Shown in pieces: positions 56,717-64,000 of a stretch of DNA of 64,000 nt (the stretch's first letter is position 1; each line of letters opens with the position of its first letter). This DNA comes from Sesamum alatum (taxonomy: Eukaryota; Streptophyta; Magnoliopsida; Lamiales; Pedaliaceae): assembly GCA_034509735.1 (NCBI GenBank), contig JACGWO010000006.1, positions 11,733,001 to 11,797,000 of the forward strand. Direction: 5' to 3'. Under the pieces are notes generated by a model that searched no databases, was not told the DNA's origin, and saw only the letters and a program-made list of their open reading frames with translations. The translations under genes and the position numbers were made by a program.

Positions 56717-57500
56717 GGCTTAATTGCATTTAATGCTCCGTATATTAGGGATGGCAAAATAAGAACATTAAATATAGAAGCGGTAAATACTGTTCTGAAA
56801 TTAATTTTTTTTTGGCAATTGCAGGACTTCGGCCACCAAATTTTTAAAAGTGGCTGAAATTTCCTGACATGGACAAATTTAGGGTTTTTTTAAATTGGGA
56901 AAAAAGCTGACTGGGCATATTTTAAAAATATCCTCCCACATAAGCGCTGACATAGAAAAAATATATAAAATAAATTTTAAATTTACATTATGTATATAAT
57001 TATAAATTATAAAAATAAAATTATTATATAATATAAATTAAAAAAATTATATTTTAAATATTTTTTTAAAAATTTTATAATAGAAAAATAAAATTATTAT
57101 ATAATATAAATTTTAAATTTACATGTATATATTTATATATTACATTATTATATAATATAACTTAATTTTTTTTTAAATTTTTTTAATTTATATTATATAA
57201 TAATGTAATATATAATTATATACATAATATAAATTTAAAATTTATTTTATGTATTTTGTTCCATATCGCACTTATGTGGCAGGATATTTTTACAATATGC
57301 CCAGTCAGCTTTTTCCCCAATTTAAAAACCCTAAATTTGTCCACTTCAGCAAATTCCGGCCACTTTTAAAAATTCGGTGGCTGGAGTCCTGCAATTGCCA
57401 AAAAAAAAAGTTAATTTTAGGACAGTATTTGCCACCCCTATATTTAATATCCTTATTTTGCCACCCCCCTAATATACGGGGCAGTAAATGCAATTAAACC
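56717..57500. mobile_element. Foldback MULE immediately 3' of the BAHD gene
   Basis: 784 bp flanked by gacccctgaa (56707-56716) and gactcctgaa (57501-57510). The arms are near-perfect mirror images for about 300 bp: ggcttaattgcatttaatgc against ggtttaattgcatttactgc, then gacttcggccacc / ggtggctggagtcc and aaagctgactgggcat / atgcccagtcagcttt. The AT-rich centre is largely atataatataaatt repeats. No polyadenylation signal lies between the gene's stop codon and this element, so transcripts probably run into it. Confidence 0.87.
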
Positions 57501-57513
57501 GACTCCTGAACAC

Positions 57514-59067
57514 CACTGCCAAAAAAACAGGCATTCGGTTTAGCCTAGTCATAGCAGATGGTCATATATTCGTATTTATAGCTACGAAAGTGGTTGTATC
57601 TATTTTCGAAATTTATACCTCTGTCGTTAATTTTGGCTACAGTTCTTTTAATTTCTGTAGTTATTTCATGGCTATGGATTTCTATAGCTCTTTTTGTAGG
57701 TATATAATATAATATATGCAAATTTCGTAGCCAATTTGTTGCAGTAAAGACCAAATATCCATCGCAAATATCTAATAATTTTTATAATCTTAACTACGAA
57801 ATTTTTACTACTATATACATAGTAACAGAAAATTTGTAGCCACCGTTATCGCAATGGAAGTGGAGAATTTGTATTAATTTCCAACGCCATGGCTACAAAA
57901 ATTATGTAGCAATTTTCCTATCAAAATTCTGTAGCATTACTGGTCACTATGGAAACAGAAATTCTGTAGTTGTTTTTATTACTATAGCGATAGAAATTTT
58001 GTAGCCATTTTTGTTTCCATTGCAAGTGAGACTTTGTAGCAATTTTCAATTCCAGAACTACGATAATTCCGTAGTTAACTCATTAGAAACTACAAAAAAG
58101 TTTGTAGCAGATTTTATTTTTTCATTACCATAGCAATGGAAATTTCGTAACTATTCTTGTTTCCATTGCAAATGAGACAAAGCAATAATTTTCAATTCCA
58201 GAACTACAATACTTTCGTAGTTAACTCATTAGAAACCACAAAGAAATTTGTAGTAAATTCTAAAAATGCAACAATGATTTTCTGTAGCTAAATTCTTAAG
58301 TGGTATTATCTGCTGTGAAATATCATTTACACTTTCAATGAAGAGACTTGTCGCTATCGCCTCAAATATACATTTCAATCTATTCAAAATAAAATACGAA
58401 TAATATATAAAATCACCAGAAAGTAACATCAAATATGAGAAATACTAATAATATAAATCAACTTTAAAATTAATAAGCCCATACATAAAATCAAAACACC
58501 ATGTATTTGAGTATCACAAGTACAACAAATTTCAGTCCTCCATATCACCCTCTTCACTCTCATTTGCATCATTAATACCAATATTACTCATAATATTTTC
58601 ATTATTATGTCTATTACTGTCAATACGACTCCTACAATGTCCCTTATCTCTATTAATGCTATCAACATATTGTTGTTCTTGATTCCCAAATCCTCCAGCG
58701 TGGCTATGGTTTGTCCACTAGATATCTTATAGCATTTAACGTATTATGTTCGGAAGACATTGTTTCATAGCTTTCAGAATGACACGTTGTCGCCCTTGTA
58801 ACTGCATGTTTGTTTGTATCAACTTCTCCATCTCCTTCTTTAAAAGGTCAAATCGCTCATTTGACTCTTCTTGTGTTTTGCTGCTTCCTTCTGATTTACT
58901 TTGAAGCCTGATCCACAATAAGCAATATCATAAAAAATACGATGAAAAGGTTGACTACCAAATCCATATACCCGACCTTTAGACAAACCACTAGAAACTT
59001 CACGCCATGCTACAGGATCAAAATTATGTGAAGATGATGGATTTGAAGCATCATTTCTTTGGACCAA
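57514..59067 (-). mobile_element. CACTA-type element fragment with subterminal repeats
   Basis: It begins cactgccaaaaaaacaggc, a CACTG-type variant of a CACTA terminus. It is followed (57570-58290) by many copies, in both orientations, of gaaattttgtagc/gctacgaaat-type motifs as in CACTA subterminal regions. A transposase-associated protein remnant lies on the minus strand at 58530-59067. I did not find the opposite terminus, so the right limit given is only that of the coding remnant. Confidence 0.55.
58530..59067 (-). pseudogene. CACTA-associated ORF1-type protein, C-terminal remnant
   Basis: Minus-strand pieces read MVQRNDASNPSSSHNFDPVA and then SKGRVYGFGSQPFHRIF, where GRVYGFG is characteristic of plant CACTA (En/Spm-type) ORF1 proteins. 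A coiled-coil-like stretch follows (ERFDLLKKEMEKLIQTNMQL). After stop codons a last piece has GGFGNQEQQYVDSINRDKGH and ends acidic (DANESEEGDMED). The same GRVxGLGS signature occurs in the next CACTA at 61950. No complete frame remains, and the N-terminal part is missing. Confidence 0.6.
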
Positions 59068-60871
59068 AGTGTCATAAATAATTTAACAATAAGTATGACA
59101 ACTTTATAGTCAATATATACAACAAAATACCTTTTAAAATCCAATCCTAAATATTCACCCAATTAAAAATTCAAATTCGTACACAACAGTAAAACATCAA
59201 CACAAACTTAGAAAATGCAATTCAGATTTTTCATAAGTGACCAAATAGAGAATAAAATAACATTTAACGTCAAATTTCAATATCTCCAAAAAATAACTAA
59301 AACAATCAATCAGGATAATGTAAAGAAATATCGTTGCAAATTGAAATAAAGTAAACCATTTGCACAACATTCACTCGTAATTATTTTGACTTCATGTGTT
59401 ACATACGAAATATATCAATTACTCAGTTAACTATTGAAAGCATCTGAAATGATAAGGCTAAATTTCATATGAAATCAATTTCACTTAATTATTATGAAAT
59501 TACATGCAAATGAAAGAGGTTTAATGTCGACACATTTACTCTTGATTGCCCTAATCACTCATAAACCCCTAATTTATGATTCCTACTCTATCTGCTTTTA
59601 ATTATCATATAAATTTTTTTTTTTTGGGGAATGTAAATTTTCATATAAAAACGTACGAGTACAACAACACGAAATCACCGACAACGACAACACGATCGTG
59701 TACAACAGGGCACGAACGTGTTGTGCACTGTTTACATTGACTATCATATACAATCTTGGGGCTACATGTTTTGTTTTAGGTCCCAACAAACATGACTTGT
59801 GACACTTCTATTTTCAAAATTTATGGTCAAAGTTCAATACAATTTTAGGTGGATCAAATAATAAATTAATTTTAAAAAAAATAATAAAAAGAGGTAAAAA
59901 TATATCATAAAAAAATAATTATAATTTTAAAACTAATATATAATTTATATAAAATTAAAATATCTCTAATACATTTATTTTCAAAAAATTAAATTTTCTT
60001 TATTATACTTTACTTCAAAGTTCATACAAATATTTTCAGACCAAATATTATTTTAATTTTCAAATAAAAATATGTTAAAATTTATATCAAATACAAATAA
60101 TTATAACTTAAAAACCAACTTATTATTTGTATATAAATAAAATATCTCTAATAGTTTTATATTTTTAAAAATAAATTTTATTTATCATAGTTTGTGGTCA
60201 ATATTTATTGAAATATTTTCAAACCAAATAATAATCAAATTCAGATAATAATTAAAAGAATCTAGTTATGCGGTTTAAAAGTAGGTGAGTGTCAATTTCC
60301 TTATGAAATTGCCCTAAGGATGATTTTGACTTTGGAGGTAATTACTTATAAAGTTCAGAATTGTTATCCTAAGTTTTTAGAAAATGTGGCTCATTTTTAA
60401 TTTTTTTTAACTGTATAAAATGACATTTAGCAAGAGAAAATGAGCACCGACCACATCATATTAATGGAGAAGCAAATTTGTGAAGGAAAAAACAACTGCG
60501 TGCAGGGAATGTAGGGACAACAAAACAAAAATCAGAGAGATACAAAAATTTTAACATCTCAAACAAGAAATACAACAATTCTACTTAGCCTTTGCATCGG
60601 AACAATATTTACAAATCAAGGCCTCTTACTACGACTGCTTCAACCTAGTATGACTTCAAGGAGAAGAAATCACAAACCAAATCTACCCTATGTCCCTCAA
60701 CTCAACAAGCTCGGTCTTTTCTTTTTTCTTTTCTTTTTTTTTTTTTGTATGTGCGCATTTCGTTTCACTAAATAAAATTGGAGATCTAAAATACTATGAG
60801 GGGGATTTATAGTTCACCAAGAATTATCACAAAAATATATTAATAACTACATCGATAGAAGACAAAACAAT
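59068..60871. other. AT-rich intergenic DNA
   Basis: No gene was found. It includes a small retroposon-like insert (59612-59741). An AT-rich stretch with tttattgaaatattttcaaa-like sequence (about 60170-60260) is related to 1-300. A CT/T run lies near 60718-60746. Confidence 0.45.
59612..59741 (-). mobile_element. Short poly(A) retroposon insert, probably 5'-truncated
   Basis: 130 bp flanked by perfect 9-bp repeats tatcatata (59603-59611 and 59742-59750). On the minus strand it ends tacattcccc followed by an A run. No SINE promoter boxes were recognised, so a truncated LINE tail is the better guess. Confidence 0.5.
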
Positions 60872-60892
60872 CACTACAAATTAATTTATTGT

Positions 60893-61450
60893 AGCGGCTT
60901 TTGTAACGGCCACCAAAATAATTATAACGGCTACTTAAAATTTGTCACGGCCTTCGGAATGCCCGGCCCTTCGCTTAAAAGACAGGTGTTACAAAATAAT
61001 TGTAACGGTGGCACAAAAAGCCATTACAAATTACAACGATTTTGTAACGGTTGCGCAAGTCGTAACATTTTGCGACCTAAATCATAAATTGGCTTTGTTT
61101 CTCCCTTTGGAACGACCAGAATGAATAAATAATGTGCATATTTGTAACGACCTTTGTTAAACATTATGCATTAATATCGTATTACAATGGGAACGACTAT
61201 TTGAACGGCCTTTGAAACTCACGTGGATAAATTTGTAATGGTTTTTGGAGCTGATGTTGTATTATGATTGTGAAAGACAGGAATGGTTTTTCAAACGGTT
61301 TTTTGCCTTATCATGATGCGGTTTTCTAAACGGCGAATCACCACCTCTTGTAACTCTCTTTACTACGGTTTTTGTAACGCTTTTTGGAATAGTTTGTGAT
61401 TGTGTGCTTGTCTCGTGTATTTCTAAAACCCATATAAAAGCCGTTACAAT
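60893..61450. repeat. CACTA subterminal repeats (TTTGTAACGG family)
   Basis: Many copies in both orientations of tttgtaacggc, ttgtaacggt, gccgttacaa and variants such as tttctaaacggc. They are probably transposase binding sites. Confidence 0.75.
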
Positions 61451-61676
61451 ATATTAAATTTATTATTAAAATAAAATACTACATAATAATTCATTTATTT
61501 TTTATATTATTAAAATCTTAAATTTTATATAAAATTTATTGTTAAATTTGGAGAAAATGATTTTGTTTTTTTAAATTACATAACTGAAAATTAACAATAT
61601 TTAAACAAAATTAAAATTTTATTTACATTTTTATTAAAAAAATGTACATATAAAATTTAAAAAAGAAGAAGAAATC

Positions 61677-62730
61677 CTAATCTAAATCCAGGCCGTCCCC
61701 GTCGTCTGCATCATCGTCGTTTGCTGGGGAATCGACTAGATCTTGTGCTGGTGGGGACGGTGGGACCGGTGGATGCTTGAAAACAGCAACGGGCATCATT
61801 AGTTGGAGGATGATCTCCTCGAGCCTCCTAACCCGGTTGTCGAGGTCTCGGCGTTGCTCTGCTGGTGGCTGGGCCGGTGGAGCAGTTGAGGAGCTGGGGT
61901 GCGATGGTCCAGCAATCGATTGGTGGGCCTTGGAGCCAAGGCCGAACACCCGACCCCTCTTTTGGCCACCTACAACCGCCATCCACATCTGCTGCTTGGT
62001 GATGGCCACCGAGCCTTGAGAAGATGATGGAGGCTGGCTTTGTTGTTCCTCCGCCATCTTCTCGAACGTCTCATGCGGATGAAATAATTTAGTTAGTATT
62101 GAAAAAAATCAACTTATAATAAAAATTGAAAACGAAAAGACAATTTTGAACTTACCGCCACCTGCGCTGCCCTCGGCTGGCTCTGTCGTCCTTTCTTTTG
62201 TAGACTTTGGAGAACAACTCCATCTGCTTGACTGGGCGACCGAGTTGTGTCTCTTGTCAAAGACATTAAAGAGTTAATGAATCAATTAATTAAATAAAAA
62301 AACGTAAGAAAAACTTACCATCTTCTTATTGTCGTGGCCGACAGAGGACGAACCCCCTCGGTAGACAATCGCTGTGAAATTGGAGCTGGTCTAGTGTGCC
62401 AAGAGCTGCTGCCAGATCTGCTCGGTAAGCTAAAGAGGTCTGGACAACTGTGCCATATCGTCCGAGAACCTCTTCCACAGGAAACGACCGGCCTGCCACT
62501 GGACAACTTTGAACATGTCCTCGTCGTTGTAATCCCACCCCTAAAAAAAAAAATTAGCTATTGAAAAAATAATTAAATTATTGATGAATGTAATATACGT
62601 ACCTTTACATTTTCCATCCAAAACAAGAGTGCTCCCGCAGGATCTGCCTGATGCATCCCCATGGATACGGATAGTGGCTGCGCACCGTTGCATTTATAGC
62701 GCAATGGTAATCCCGGTCAGACCTGGAAAA
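61677..62730 (-). pseudogene. CACTA ORF1-type (Ptta/En/Spm, Transposase_24-like) gene, decayed
   Basis: The most complete part (62057-61677, 126 residues) reads VAITKQQMWMAVVGGQKRGR, VFGLGSKAHQSIAGPSHPSS, a heptad-rich LDNRVRRLEEIILQLM, and an acidic end NDDDADDGDGLDLD. Upstream minus-strand pieces read WDYNDEDMFKVVQWQAGRFL, then LTEQIWQQLLAHWTSSNF, and before that SDRDYHCAINATVRSHYPYP. Introns with plausible GT/AG borders (62530-62600, 62730-62790) may separate them, but the phases do not join cleanly. This class of protein is thought to bind subterminal repeats. Probably non-functional. Confidence 0.6.
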
Positions 62731-62769
62731 ATAATTAAAAATTAAATTTTGTGAAAAAGAAAATAATGG

Positions 62770-63631
62770 TCGGGTTGTACCTCGCCTCTCCACAAAACTT
62801 GTAGTATTCTAGATCAACATCGTCGTTCTAGTACAACATGCAACCCTTTTTACACGAATCAATCTTCTCAATAGGCAAACCTAAGTCTCTAATCAATTTC
62901 TTCGTACTGTAGTAATCAGGGGGAAAAGTGTGATCGCGGGGCATTATATGATCAGCCCATTGGCATATTTGATCATATGTGCGCTTGGATAAATTGCCCT
63001 CGGCCTTGATATTCACCAAACTAGCAATCGCCCCCAACTCAGATTGGGTACAACTGCTCCATAACGGCTGGTCGGCAGCGCGCACTACATTGAAAAAATG
63101 GTTTGACAACCCTGACACATAATCATATGGCCCACCCCCATACCATGAACTAGGATTGGCATCAGTAGGACATGGCCTCGTACCATCATCAGGCACACTC
63201 TCATGGTAAGAAAAAAAACTAACCCGGGTCGGCTGCATCATAAACCATCCTCGGTGTCCAATCCATCTTTTGTTGGTCACCCCAATGCGAACTACCTTCC
63301 TCCTGAGTGGCTAGGATTTGCTCCTCCTGCACTGGAGGGGCGGTCACAGCATCAAAGTGCTCCTACACCCTCTCCTCGCCGTGAGAAGTCAAATTAAAAT
63401 ATTTCGGCATAAATTCGCACCTATATAAGTCGAAATTGACCTCGTCAGGTATTTTAAACCTTTCATTTTTGCACTTCGCACACGGGCAGCTAATCTTATC
63501 TCTGTCCATATATCTATGCTGAAACTGAGCCCACTCTATAAAAGTTTTAACACCATCCTCAAACTCCGGCATAAGACCTGTCCTATTCGGTAGGTTTTTC
63601 TAATACATCCATCTTCTCAATTGCCTTAACA
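62770..63631 (-). pseudogene. TNP2-type CACTA transposase, N-terminal part only
   Basis: It likely starts at ATG near 63631, with a stop codon after RRWMY, then NLPNRTGLMPEFEDGVKTFI and ISCPCAKCKNERF (Cys-rich transposase-associated domain), and YRCEFMPKYFNLTSHGEE. After about 80 unclear codons a second piece (63280-62828) has SNHFFNVVRAADQPLWSSCT, ASLVNIKAEGNLSKRTYDQI, IMPRDHTFPPDYYSTKKLIR and IDSCKKGCMLY. A stop follows, then DLEYYKFCGEARY. The downstream catalytic DDE domain of TNP2 is missing. Confidence 0.72.
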
Positions 63632-64000
63632 TGATGAGTACTACATATATGTAGACAGACATATACATACATTTAGAATAACTAGAAAGCATGATGTGCG
63701 ATGCACATGTAGAAATATGCTTTTAGAAGTAAATATATCATTTATGTTAAGTTCATGAAATTATTCATTTTTTTTCATTGAAACATTAGTATTATACAAT
63801 TATATCTTCAAACATATTGATAATAATTATTTAAATTGATAAGGGAACTATTCTATTCTATTATTTGTAATTCACTTTCTAACTTTAATTGGTACTATTG
63901 AATAAAAAGATATTCCCCAAAATTAAAATTTTGTATTTGTATATTCACTAATGATTATTTCATTATTATGCATCAAGCCAATTAATATGAAAATATAAAC

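Larger units (their letters stand above)
60872..64000 (-). mobile_element. CACTA transposon, 3' part, running off the window
   Basis: The terminus cactacaaattaatttattg begins at 60872, followed by dense subterminal repeats (60893-61450). On the minus strand come an ORF1-type gene (61677-62730) and the N-terminal part of a TNP2-type transposase (62770-63631). The other end lies beyond 64000. The catalytic core of TNP2 would be expected between these two regions and is absent, so this is an internally deleted copy unless the missing part lies elsewhere. Confidence 0.75.

Noticed and set aside
1..64000. tRNA and rRNA genes
   Set aside because: Scanned by eye for tRNA-like cloverleaf motifs and rRNA landmarks; tggtatcagagc hits are primer sites of retroelements, not tRNA genes. 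A covariance-model scan would be decisive and was not possible.

Overview
The window is nuclear DNA of a flowering plant, most likely a eudicot. It has AT-rich intergenic sequence, GT-AG introns, plant-type retroelements with initiator-tRNA-Met and tRNA-Asp primer sites, CACTA, hAT and Mutator-like DNA transposons, and only two ordinary host genes. One is a two-exon gene for the mitochondrial complex I subunit B14/NDUFA6 (37035-41982, +). The other is a single-exon BAHD acyltransferase of the vinorine-synthase type (55410-56687, +). I could not assign a species.

Layout. 1-1525 is AT-rich repeated DNA. 1530-21075 centres on a degenerate Mutator-like (MULE) transposase on the minus strand (17968-21075). 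Its 3' end is present twice in inverted orientation (1530-2020 plus 9139-9312, against 17343-18060). Two minus-strand Ty3/gypsy elements sit inside that palindrome: an Athila-like element without pol (2021-9133, TSD gcagc) and a chromovirus of Tekay/Del type (9313-17337, TSD attta). 21727-33904 is a small CACTA remnant split by a Ty1/copia element (22006-33711, TSD gggga), whose 3' LTR is split by a non-autonomous MULE (31657-32700). 42809-50504 is a non-autonomous hAT-like element (TSD atttaggt) carrying a MULE (43276-44696) and an L1-type LINE (45335-50493). 51065-57500 holds a run of foldback MULEs around the BAHD gene. 57514-59067 and 60872-64000 are CACTA elements with broken transposase genes; the second runs off the window.

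The insertion history is legible because target duplications survive. For example, the two copia LTRs are both 2092 bp once the nested MULE and its 9-bp duplication are subtracted. At least five MULE-type elements share related ends (GGG, then a TAAATTGCA-like stretch, then CCC or CCCC), 9-10-bp target duplications and unrelated interiors; three have GC-rich cores in an AT-rich frame. Both host genes have such elements within about 115 bp of their coding ends, which is the main functional question here. No tRNA, rRNA, CRISPR or prokaryotic feature was seen.
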